Positions 11,423 to 23,180 of a stretch of 64,000 nt of DNA are shown one piece after another (the stretch's first letter is position 1; each line of letters begins with the position of its first letter). Source of the DNA: Dipylidium caninum (lineage: Eukaryota > Platyhelminthes > Cestoda > Cyclophyllidea > Dipylidiidae); NCBI GenBank assembly GCA_017562135.1, contig QEYB01000841.1, forward strand, positions 868,001 to 932,000. Direction: 5' to 3'. Both the position numbers and the translations under genes were made by a program. The notes under the pieces were generated by a model that searched no databases, was not told the origin of the DNA, and saw only the letters and a program-made list of their open reading frames with translations.

Positions 11423-11818
11423 GTAGACCTGAAGTCTTCATGTTACAAAGGCTCGACAATAGTACCACCAGCTTGTTCGGGTGCGATGGGCTCGCTATAA
11501 TGCATACTGTCCCGTAGGCGCGCGTACAACGAAATATCGGCGTGAGGAGGTCTCGAGTGTCGGTGGACCACCCGCTCTGACCGTGCTAAAAGGCATTGCT
11601 TCCACTCAATTGTCACGCCTCGTCCACATCGCAGTTCATTGCACTGTTTATGTAAGGCCACTTCTCGGCTTCTCACATCCGTAGGAAACGCAGAGCAATC
11701 AGTCAGCAGTGTCGCATCGGGTCAGGCTTCACTTCTGGGCAATTTGGCCAAAGCCAGTGCTTAAGCGCCTCGCGCTCCCACATACATGGCGAATTTCTGC
11801 GAGCGGCTGGAGTCTGTC

Positions 11819-11847
11819 CCACACACACACACACACACACACACACA
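11819..11847 (+). repeat. (CA)n microsatellite
   Basis: An uninterrupted run of about 14 CA units just upstream of the first repeat module. Confidence 0.95.
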
Positions 11848-11929
11848 TTTCGTCAGAGCATAATGCGATCAACACGTTTTCGCTTCTCTTTCTTTTTTCG
11901 CGTTGTAAATGCTCGCGATTGCCAGTGCG

Positions 11930-12530
11930 AAAGATCGTGGCATGAACTCTCGGCCGCAAATTGCCGGCTCAACATCGTTGAAATGTGTTTTGTGAACGAC
12001 GCCCTGATGCTACTGCGACGCAATTTAAGAGGAAAGATCCAAATGCTCATGAAGAATTTCCGCCTTAACGAAGACCTGGTAAAGTGAGTTCGTAAATATG
12101 GCAATTGCGCCTTCCAAAAGGCTGTCCTATTGGAAACTATGGAACGAGCGAATTGTTTTGTTTGTGTTCAGCAGTGGCTGAGAAAAATATACCTAACGAG
12201 CACTCGAAAAGTTCATTTAGACCCATGGGCGGCGTAAACTCCATACTTTGAAATCTGAGCGACACAGAAACGATGACCATCTGTGTTTTGAATGCATTTT
12301 TCACTACTTACTGATGAAATGGTACTCGATTACTGTCTCAAAAAGTTAGTTTCGGCAATCTAGTTATCGTCACTCAGCCTCGAAGCAGACCATGCAGATG
12401 ACAACGAAGAAGAAGATGAAGGAAGAACGACTGCGGAATTTGCTGCACACAAGCACAACTTTTCGTGATGACTTGGGTCCAGACTAGGAACCTACCGTAC
12501 ATCCGAGGACACTACACGATAAATGGAGGT
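11930..12530 (+). repeat. Dispersed repeat module, tandem copy 1
   Basis: This and the next feature are diverged direct copies. Both start with tggcatga(a/g)ctc, pass through a coding-like stretch (FVNDALMLLRR in this copy), then a ttggaaactat...cagc...ctgag landmark, and end in a signature of the form gactgcgga...acaactttTCGTGA. The coding-like stretch runs into gtgagt at its end. I recognise no named family; a degraded retroelement is the likeliest source. Confidence 0.55.
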
Positions 12531-12539
12531 TGGAGGCGT

Positions 12540-13190
12540 AAAAAATTCCTGGCATGAGCTCTTCAGCCCCAATTCAAGTTTGTTTTGCGGACTACGCCTC
12601 GATGTCATTGCGGCGTTGTTTGAGCCGAGCGATGCCACGACTTAAGGAGCATTTCATCGGAAAATGAGTTTATAGACGGGGAAGGTCCACCTTGAGAAAA
12701 TTTATTCGCTTGGAAACTATCAAACAGGCGTCTGCGTAGATTGTGTGTGCTCAGCTGCGACTGAGAGCGATACATTGTGGCATTCACTCGACATTTATAC
12801 TTTTTCCAAGTTACAGGTGTGCTTTTTACCAATTTGGAAAAGCTTTTTCGCGCTTTATCCCATTTTGATGTGAGTTTTCCTGAATCCAGAAGGAAGCAAA
12901 CCACGAGTTTGGCCTACTTTTCTTGTACGCGCTCGGATTGAATCACAGCCCAGCTCGACAAACCTCGAGAAACATCAACTAGGCTCACTGGTGAAATGCG
13001 AGCTCAATGTTGGTTCCACCACATTTCTTCGGGCAATGTCAGTATCCTCAGCGAGCCCCGAGGCAGAGCACAGGCCCACGCTGAAATTAACGAGGACGAG
13101 GATGAATGGATGAACGAATGAAAGAGGACTGTCGAATCCGATCCACACACACACAACTACTCGTGAACTCGGTTGCACTTATTTGCAACA
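12540..13190 (+). repeat. Dispersed repeat module, tandem copy 2
   Basis: Second of the two tandem modules. Its coding-like stretch reads FADYASMSLRR where copy 1 has FVNDALMLLRR, and it ends with the same type of signature (gactgtcgaatcc...acaactactcgtgaac). It contains an interior stretch (gaatcacagcccagctcg...cctcgagaaac) that also matches the repeat ORF region of the palindrome arms. Copies of the module also lie downstream of the NAV gene at about 44790-45240. Confidence 0.55.
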
Positions 13191-16100
13191 CTCGTTTCAA
13201 GCTTTCCAACTTGACATTTCCGCAGTAAACAAGGCAACTCTATGGACAGTGAAGCACACTCGTCGACTACGTTTTTGCCCAACGGCAAGCGGAGAGACAC
13301 GGCGTCAGGTATGTGTGAGACTCATTAATAACAATGTCAGCGAAGCCAGTCTTGTAATCCAATTGCAGCGGATAAGAGGGAAAATGAAGAGGCATAAAAG
13401 ATGAGTCGGAGGAGTTTGGAGTTATGAGGATCCTCGAATCCGAAACTGCTCCATCTTGCTTGGCTGATGTGAGGTCGGATGAACAGTCTAATGAATCGCC
13501 AGGCATGACGTATTCACAAAAGAAAACTCCTCGGCCCAAATCCCTTTAATTCACGCGCTCGTCACACATATGTGACGCTCCATTCAATTTATATTTGTGC
13601 CATCGTGTTGCATCTCAAACACTCCTGCGTGTGTGTGCAGAGCATTATGCTTGAGAAGTGGAGGTTGGCAAAAGATGGAGTCGACATCCATTGACTAATA
13701 GCATCTCTTTTTTTTGCAACCAGACGCCAATGTAGATGGGCAAAGCACCAGCTTAAAAGTCGCCCAGGGACACAACGGTAGGAATTTTCGAGTGGACGAA
13801 TTGAGCACCCCTTACGTGGTTACTAAGGAACGCGGTGGCGGGAAAGGCGAAAGGTAGTTGGATGCATATGAAACGAGGCAAAAATTACTTTTTCCAAACC
13901 CTAGAAGGGTCGATTACCGAGGTGGTTGAATTTTGGCAAAGGTGAAGGAATTCGACCAACACGATTTGGGAAAAAGGAGTGAGGATAAGCAGGTGGCACC
14001 CGAATCCGCAGTTCTTTGACTTAAACGCCAGAAGACTGAGAAGTCGCCGATTCTGCAGTGGAGTTACGCTCCCGCTGTTAACCGCCTGGGGAAAAAACAG
14101 TCACTTCCACACTTTTCCATCACATCGTCGTAGTAGAATTTATGAGGCGACCTTGTTCATGCGGAAGACAAAGTAAACGCAATGGGTTTTCCGTTATCTC
14201 GGTTTCCGGCACTGGTGGATTATTTCTACCGTGTTCCGGAATTGTCACGTTCCTCCTCGAGCCTCATTCTGCGTGTCCCATGTGGCGAAAGGCTTTCGCA
14301 GTATTCGCTTTCTGAGTTCGCTTCCAAAACACCTCAACGAATGGAGCATTCGTGCACGTGGAATTTGTACTGTGCAGGTGTGGATGAGTCTCGAATTAAC
14401 GTCCACTTAGAGTCCATCTTCGGCCCGCACCCCACCAGGCGAGACTACACACCGTCGACATCTCCCGCGTTGTTGTGTGACGAGGCACAGCGGATAACCT
14501 TAGGCTTCTGTTTATTAACTTTTCCTGGCATTTGGCGACAATAACATCCAAAGTTGACTGTGGCAACATAAAAAATGAAGACAACTTTGTCTTGCGCTGG
14601 GTGCGGGGCGGTGGGGGGGAAACGGTGGATGGAGGGCGGTGCTCGGCGATTAATGTGGATGTCACGAGTCTCTGTTGCATTGTTGAATAATTTGCCCGTA
14701 ATGACATCTTTTTTTTGGATTAAACATAACGACGAGGCCCGTGGTGGTGGTGAAGGAAGAATGACGAGGCGGAAGAGGATGTTGACTTTAAAGGAAGGAG
14801 CCTTTGGAGTCAGCCGTTGTTTACAAACAACTGGCCAAGAAGAGAAAGTTGTCAAAACACTGGCCCAGGGCATAAAGTGCAAGAACGGCTGTGGACCCTC
14901 GAATTTTGCCTACTTCTCTGTCCCTGTTGGGCCTATTTAATGGTAGAAAAGAAGGCCTGCGCTGAGAAGGTAGGGTGAAGAATGTTAGGAAAAGGTGCTG
15001 TAGACACGCGACCTCAAAATGTGCGGGCTTTTGGTACAACAGATGACAGGCCGGTGACACGAAAGACCTTGAACAAGAACCCTGGCTTAGCAAAAAACAC
15101 GCAAATGTCAAATACCTACTCTCCCACTTTGAGTGTGTTTGTTTGTGGACACCAAATGTCCAAATCTGTCGTTGTTCCGACCTCAATTTGCATGGCATTG
15201 GTTTATTTTCAAATACCGGCAAGTTTTTTTGTTATCACACGCACAAAAATACATCATGAGCGCTCACATACATACGTTTTATTCACGGTGAAGTGTCAAA
15301 CTATTAATAGGCATCTGTGCTGACGTGGGGTGGCCGGTGCGGAGAAAACTGGAGTGTCCTCTTACCCCACCATGTCCCTCCCAGCACTCCTCGCCTCCCT
15401 GAACCATCTTTATGGCTTTCAGCGAGTTGGGGAATAAGCCACTTTCATCCTAGAGTGTGTCTGCGTGTGCGCCTTACTAGAAACACGAAAATGTGGAAAA
15501 AGTGCCCAAATTCCATTCGATCTATTTACTATTACATGGTCATCACATCATTGGAAAAGACGCACGCATGCACGCACGCGCGCACACCAATGGACCAATC
15601 AAACGGACGCCGGCGGTACGAATGAGCCAAGTGGCGGCGTCCGCGCCCGTCCGATTAGTCAGCCTGGGTAACAAGGCACTCTCGAGTTCGTTGATCGCTC
15701 GGACAACCTGTGACGTGGTAGAGGCCGTCTTACGTCATTCGGGGCGAGGAGTTCATCGCTGCCGGAACCGCGTCCGACTGGCCTTGTCTCCGTAAGTAGT
15801 CACCTCTTCGTTTGCTTTACTTTGTCTGTGCATGCTTTGAACCTGAAGGAATTAGGCAGGGCGATCTTGAAAAGGCCTGTTACGACGTGTCACGAGTCAC
15901 GAGATCTACGCACTTCTTAAAATGATGTCACTATGTCCTCTCAACTCATCCACCAATCATCATTTGGAGGCCCCTCTGGTTTAATGTGTATTATATCAAG
16001 TTATTTATTTATTTTTTTATAGTTTCGTAATAAAATAAGCCGGGTGTTGACTTTTTGGCCAAAAGTAAGGAGAATTAGGTTTTTAGGAGAGAGAGAATGA

Positions 16101-16815
16101 GGTGTTTCACCAGATGGGCCACAAATTTTGTCCCCATTTTTATTGGACTTTCTGCCTACCAGTTGTAAAGAGGCAAAGAAATGCTCACAATACTGAATGT
16201 TTCCCTCTGTGGTGTGAAATTTTGTTTTACACACCGTCTGGCAATCAAAAGGTAATTTTCAATTAGTTGGTCACAAGTCCACGCTACTTTATCACCTCTC
16301 ACACCCTAAAAGGCTCCCTTCCTTCTCCCTGCGGAGCGGGACCCCTCCTCCCTCCGGCGTCCCTACCTGTTGTTTCAAGGCGTTTTGTTTTTCGACGAAG
16401 ATCCTTGCGGAAACACACGTCGCCTTTTTAAGTGATACTGGAAACAATAGAGCGGGAGGGAGATAGCGCACAGTCGTGACAAGGCGTGGGAGGAAAGAGG
16501 CGGAAATTTGTTTTAGACCTTCAGTCAGTAGTTACTTCTCTTAGGACAGGTTCGTCAGTCCTGCGTGCGTAAAACGCATATTCGTGAAGAGATTAAGCTA
16601 AGTCTAGCCGAATTTACATTGGTCTGGGTATAGACAACCTTTTATTCATGCCAAAAACGGATTAGGGATGAATTCTCGCGCAGAATAACGCAATCTTCCT
16701 GTGTCTTCTCCGCACCCAGATGGGGCATCTGCCTCAAAAAGGGGATCGGGCGCAGTCTCGATAAAAATTTTGTTATCTCCCTCCTCCCACAACCATCCAC
16801 TTCGCGTACGCAAAA
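13191..16815. other. No gene recognised
   Basis: Short ORFs on both strands without recognisable domains. An alternating GC/CA run lies near 15560-15590. Nothing else was found to annotate. Confidence 0.5.
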
Positions 16816-16818
16816 ACG

Positions 16819-16853
16819 ACCGACCGACCGACCGACCGTGTGTGTGTGTGAAA
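16819..16853 (+). repeat. (GACC)n followed by (GT)n
   Basis: Five GACC units followed directly by about seven GT units form a compound microsatellite. Confidence 0.9.
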
Positions 16854-19800
16854 GTACAGCCTTCCTGGGAGGAGCTAGAAAGGATTTATGTTAATTTGGC
16901 TACCAGCGAAACTAGTCTTATGTTGAATGGGATTGCATTATTGCCCAGAAATGTGCATGTTTCACTTCTGCAACTAATTTTGCCGCGTGTTTTCGTGCAC
17001 AGAGGCCATTAAACTTGTGCCACGTAGGGTGCTGCTTGACAAATACTACCTCCCCGCCTCGGAAGCCATTCATCCACCAGCGTATTTCCACGGTTACACA
17101 CCATTCACCAGAAGCAATCGCAACCTTCGGGCTGTCGCACCTCCCAGTGACTCACCTGAGTAGCAGAACCGCCGCTCGGACGTCTGATCGTCCTTCGTGT
17201 GGCATTCAAAGGGATTTAATGGCGAAATCTCCGGTAAAAAAAGGGAGAACTCGCCCACTCAGCAGCAGTGTCACCTCGCCTTGGGGAATTGGACAGACTG
17301 CGTAGGCGGTCTGTGATGCCTTTCGAAGTTATAAGTAGCCAGAATGTTGTCCTACCGTTGTGACTAGGCCCTGACGATAGTCTCAAATCGTTCTCTCGCG
17401 ACAATGAAATGTTATCAGATTGGAGTGAGTGGAGACTGTGAATCAGCAGACCAAATCGTGTGGACCTGAGAGTCTTTTTTATGTTCTGCGCAGATAGGCG
17501 AAGAGGAATTGGAGGGGGGTTTCGCTAAATAACACTCCACAGCTCATTACGTTGAGGTGGTTTTTTTGCACACAGTGCTAAAATCTCTCTTCATACATTC
17601 CGTTTTGCAATTATGTGAGACTTGCAGTGCTAAAAGAAGGTTTAGGGAAGTGGCATAGTTGGACAATTTGGATCCTCATCTTCACCTTCTGTTAAGTATG
17701 GGACTCCATTAGGCGCAAGCCCCGTTTATAATGATTGTAGAGCTCAATCATTCCCCTTCCCCTTCCTCCACCCTCCGGTGTCCTAAAATGTCGCGGTAGT
17801 CTGAGATTTTCCCCTCCTGAGGTGCAACTGTCCGAGAGGGGGAGGATGGAGTAAGGAATTTGACGCCAAATAAGAAGGTTGAGCCACACAGACCGAAGAG
17901 GCTTCGTCTGCTAACGTTGATTAACTCCCACTTCAGTTGGCGGCCTCACAGTTTCCAAATTGGTGCAGGTTGATGCTATTTGGTAAAAAAAATTGACTGC
18001 TTACCTTCGTAGCACTTTCATGTGAAAGAGGAGGAGGGGGAGGAGGAGGAGGAGACCAGAAGCTGTTGACACACGACCTCTGAAGGGCGGAGCCACTTAA
18101 GCCACCACTGAAACAACCTTGTCTCACAAAATTTAATTCAACAGTTAAAGTAACTCGAACTAATTTGACCTGTCAAATGCTACTACTGGAGTTTTCTATG
18201 TGATTCTAAGATAAATCGGTGTTGGACAACCATTAGGTGAGCAACAAAAGTGGCATTTTTTCGCACTATTAAATAGGAATAACTTTTACTGACATCTACG
18301 ACTTTTCGACGAGAAAATTAAAACTAAATCATTATTTTCTCACAGTTAATGAACAATTCAAAGCTTTATATAATATCATCGCGGTTGTTGTGATTTTTTC
18401 TTAATGCGAAAGATTTTATTAAAGCTCACGGTGTAGAGAGGCTATTTAATTTTACAACAGGGGATTAAGCCTTGTGTGGTCGTGAAAATGATGTGTTTGG
18501 GGTGATTTCTGGAATCTCCTTCTTCACCGCTATGCAACCAGGAGAGATGAAACATGTCCACTATTCGCCTTCCTTCATCCATAAATCACCTTATCCCCCA
18601 AACAGGAGTCACTTGTAATGAAGGCACTCTCAGAAAAAAAGGGGGTAAAAGTTGCTTTGCTTTCCTTAACATTCAGTCGACTTGACCAATCAAAGGTAGA
18701 CGGTCAAGATTTGACCAGAAGGCCTCTTTTCATTGTGTTTTACTGTTGGTTTCATTGTTTCTCTAATTTCCATACCCACTGCTGAAAGAAATGCCTCGCC
18801 AGTGTGGTAAGTGGCCTCAGTGAGGCCGTGGCCGGGTGAATCTCAGCCTCGTAGAGGACGTATGATGTATTGCTGGAAAAGACGGTCACAGATATCGAAG
18901 CAGGACTGCGTAATTGAATCCCTTCCCGCGGTGTTAACGCAAATGCGCCTACAATTTGAGATTCGGTGAATCACCCGTGCCCCAAAAGCCATTGTGTGTG
19001 TGTGTGCGTATGTGCAAAAATTTCGACCGCTTACACGCTTCACCGTGGTTAGGATCCATCCGTCTCCGGGGATGATGCTTCTGCATTCCATTACGTGCCA
19101 CCAACCACTTGAACGACACAAAATCGCAATTGTGTGAATAAGGCAGGAAAATGTCAGAAGTTGGGACATTTCCGTCAATCTATGGAATGTAACCTACCGG
19201 TCAAAATCACATCCACTGCTGTCGCCTTTCCCCGGAGATGGTATTTGAGGGAGGCGGAGAAAGAACTACTGGCGCTTGACAAAATCAGGTGTGACCGCGA
19301 GGCCCGTCCATCCTCGACCAAGTGATCGCCTCTAATTAGCATAGAGGCGAAGCATTCTCTACCTGAGTCGAAGAAGATGGCGAGGGAGTTTCGCTGTCCG
19401 CTGAATGGGAATATTCTCCTCGATGGAAAATTCTCTTGGCTGTAACATGACAGCCATAAAGGACTCTCGGCGCCGGTGACACGTTCATCGGTCGGAGAGA
19501 TTTGGCGGTTCTTCCTATTTCGCCGCGTTCAGTCGCTAGAGTACTTTAGGCTCCCTAAGCGAATCAGCGCGAAAATTACCGGAATGGAAGCTCCAGGGAG
19601 CTGGAAACACCCTCAAAAGTTAGGAAACAGTAGAATTCCGTCGTCATCTGCTCTGAGGAGGCAGTCACAGCCTCATAAGGGCTCAAACGTCCTCGTCCAT
19701 GCTCGACAGTTACAACCCCTTCACGCTCGAGTTAATGATAAATTTACTAGTAAAATATGACAAAAATAGACTCAGAATAAATCATTTACCCCAAGAAAAA

Positions 19801-22800
19801 TCGGCTAATACTAGTAGATTGGAGCGAAGAGACTCGTCATGGGGAATAATCGAATGTTAGAGAAGAGGATGAACCAACTCATTTCGCCTCCCTCCCGAGA
19901 ATCATTTTAAACTATCGTCTTTTACTCTAGCAGGTATTATGAAATCCCCGATTGGGGGGCACTTTCATTATTCCTCTTCTCATTAAGCCCAGTAATTCAC
20001 CCACCGGGCTTGGAGAATGCGGGGAGGAGAATTAAGCAACTTGGAATTATTTTAAATAACTCCACTTTCTCCACGTTATCGAAAGAGGAACCAACTTCCA
20101 CGTCTCCTGCAGTCCTTTGGCCAGAAATCGCGTCTGTTGTGCCCTTCTTCAGTATCACCTACGTCGTAATTTAAACTAAGCAGTCCCTAGGTGGACATAC
20201 TCATGCCAACAAAATTAAATTTTTGCCTTGAGTGTAAATTCGAACTGTCAGACTTCGTCCTACAATGTCATGGTGTGATTTACGGCACCAATTAGGGGAT
20301 AAATGCTTCTGCCCAGTTCCTACCGTAAAAGAAAAACGTGATCACTGCCTCCGCCTCCTCCTTCACCTCCTTCGTCCTCTGCTGTTCCAGTAGAGATGGT
20401 GAATTTTGGTACAGAGTCTGTCATTTTGAATGGTTGGTTAGTTGCGAGAAGAGAGCCGGTGGACGCTGACTGGTTCGTACACAGTCTAATTTACTTCAGC
20501 TGAACTACTCGTCAATGAGACGTTTGTAGGAGATACGAACATCTGAACTGTGGTGCTACTTCATCCCGCAGATCCGTCCGTACGAGGAGGCACACACTGG
20601 GATGGCGGGGATTGACAAAATTCATCCCCATATACTTTGGTGCGCAGATACACAAACACAAGGGTAAGGAAAAGGCGATTGAAGGTGAAGGATTTTGTGA
20701 AGAGGGATAAAAACGTATGCATGTATGGTAGGAAAGACGGTAAATTTGAACATTAGGAGTTTTTCACTACAGCGGATGGTCACGGCGAATGAAATCGCCA
20801 GGGGCCCACTTTCTCAGGAGAGCAAGCTTCCCACCACTTCAGCGAAGAGGTGATTCCTCGGTTCGTGTCGTATAGCAATAACCTGTCACCTTCTCGCACT
20901 GGTATTTTTCGCCTTTGACAGGATTTTTTGCTATAGGCACCAGTTATATTCATACTTTCGTCCTCTTCCTACTTGCTCTCAAAATTAGTAGCATATAAGG
21001 AATAAGATTGCCCTTTCAGTTTCAAGATGCCTTATACCAGAATTACAGGAGAGATTTTAAAGAAATTGCCAAGAAAAAGACCTCTTTTCTCCACTTCACA
21101 GCTAAAGATGAGCCACCAGTGTTCCTCATCCCCCTGGCCATTACGTGGATAGTTCGGACACCGCGCCAATCACAGATTGTCAAACATCCCCCTCTATGGA
21201 GGGCAGAAGACCCCTCTGAAAAGACTAATCATGAATTCCCCATGATTACCACCGATAGGTGGTCAGGATCACGCCTTTTGCGCAAGAAATAATTCGTTAT
21301 TGGCATACGTTCTCGGAAAGGTGACAGTTTAGTGAGTCTTGACTAATAGGTCCGATTTTATTGCCCTACAAATGCAGGGTTTAAACAACATGAAAGGCCA
21401 AACACAAATGCGGAAGAATGGGGTTTTTAAGGGGGCTGGGGTAAACGGGATTTCACCTCTACCTGACCTGCCTTTACTCTGACTCCTGAGATGAGAAGTG
21501 GACGGCGCATATCCACCCTGGAACTCACAAAACCTCGACAATCTGGACCGGCTGATGAACGGAATCACGCTTACTCCGACTCTAATTGGACAGTTGGGTG
21601 GTTTAGGTTAAGTCCTCACCGTCTGTCCGAGGCTCCCAGCCCATTTGGCGAAGAGGAAAGGCGTTGTTTGGGCGGACCGGAGTCGCCGACGTCAAAATCT
21701 GGGTTATCTTGAAGCATTACATGGAGAGGATAGCAAAAAAATGGATGGGGTCTTTTCGCTGCTTATCTCCCTGCAAATAGTGAGGTTAACTAATGTGTCC
21801 TTGTCACTTATTTCACCTGGACTGACACCAGTAATGCCACTCTGAAATGCCAACGAGGGAGTGGAAGTCGTTCGATGTATCGAAACGAGTTGGAGTGGAA
21901 AATAGGCAGAGTTCCACGGATTCTTTCCAAATACCACCTCACTTCTGGCCGAGGAATCAGCCATGAATGAATTTTAACAGTAGGGGAATCACAAAGCAAG
22001 AATTAAACGCCAAACACTCAAGGCTGTTTTTTGTCTCTCACTTCTCGGATTACATTTGGTCTTGCTACTGAGTATCCGCGGCATTTGAGTGGTGTGAATT
22101 GAACGGCGAGGGTGAGTAGGGCCTGGGAACGCCGGCCAGGTTGAGGCGATGTGTAATGAGGGAGCAGAAAGCGAAAACCACCTCATTAAAATCCCTGAGA
22201 TTGAATAGAACCCTCCCCAGTTTCGGGCAGTCGCTTCACCCGAATGGGTACTCCGGCGGGTGGATGCTTTCTTCCTTCTCCTCCGTAACCGTGAATCTCC
22301 CGACCTCCTAGCCAATGTGAGTTGCGTCATCGTCTTCTCTACGAGACGCCGAATATCGCATCCCCTCCCCCTGTTGGCTAAGAAGTCGGAAATTAGGATA
22401 GCAAATTATTTGAATTTCCCTTCTGAAATCAGTAATCGGAGAATTGGGAGGCATAAGCTGACTGGGCAGTGACCTGAACGACCGACCCGCATTGTCCAGT
22501 ACGGAGGAATTGTGATTTGGCGAAGTAAAACACTCACCTCCACCGTTGGTTCTCATCCGACTCTCCCCTGTGCAATCCGCCTTTGGGGGTCTCAAGGTAG
22601 TATGATGTGTTTTTTTTTAAATTGCTTTAAGCATTCATCAGTTGCCTCGCATCGCATCGCACAACATCAATCCTGGCAATACGACCAGATTATCAAGCAA
22701 GTCGGAGACGTCTTACCGACACAAATCACCTCTTACTTAACACACTAAACAGGTGTCTACGTGACCCATACACATGCGAATTAAGGATGCCTGCATGTGT

Positions 22801-23159
22801 GTATGCGTGTGATTCATCAAATTGTGTGCCCCAGTGTAACGATTAAGGAGGTGATCGTAACACGGGGAAATGGGCAAATTGGGGCTCAATGCGTCCTCAC
22901 GATGGTTTGCTCCCCTTAGTTACCAGGCCAACTGAGTGACCTGCCGTGTGCGCTCCTGCCGGTTGTACCTAAAGTGTAAGTAAGGCAAGGCTGATTTAAC
23001 TCGATGTACAAGTCACCTGTTCGGTAAGGGTACAGACAATCCTTTCCGCGGTGATCAAGGTCAGGATCACCGAGGCACTTTTGATGCACATTCGTCAACT
23101 TTAATCGCGCGTTTCATTCTCGGAATTCGCTTCAACCAGTCCGCTTGACGTACGTGATA

Positions 23160-23180
23160 TTTTTTTTGGGGGGGGGGGGG
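23160..23180 (+). repeat. Poly-T/poly-G run
   Basis: A T run followed by about 12 consecutive G bases. Its length is likely to be unreliable in any assembly. Confidence 0.85.

Larger units (their letters stand above)
8758..11929. other. No gene recognised
   Basis: Only short, overlapping ORFs on both strands, with no domain or exon pattern I can name. It contains a CTT-rich run near 10407-10440. A TATAAATA at 11415-11422 is noted separately. Confidence 0.5.

Noticed and set aside
12540..13190. Reading the F-x-D-x-A-x-M stretch of the modules as a reverse transcriptase YxDD motif
   Set aside because: The resemblance is only a few residues, and no other reverse transcriptase motifs are found nearby.
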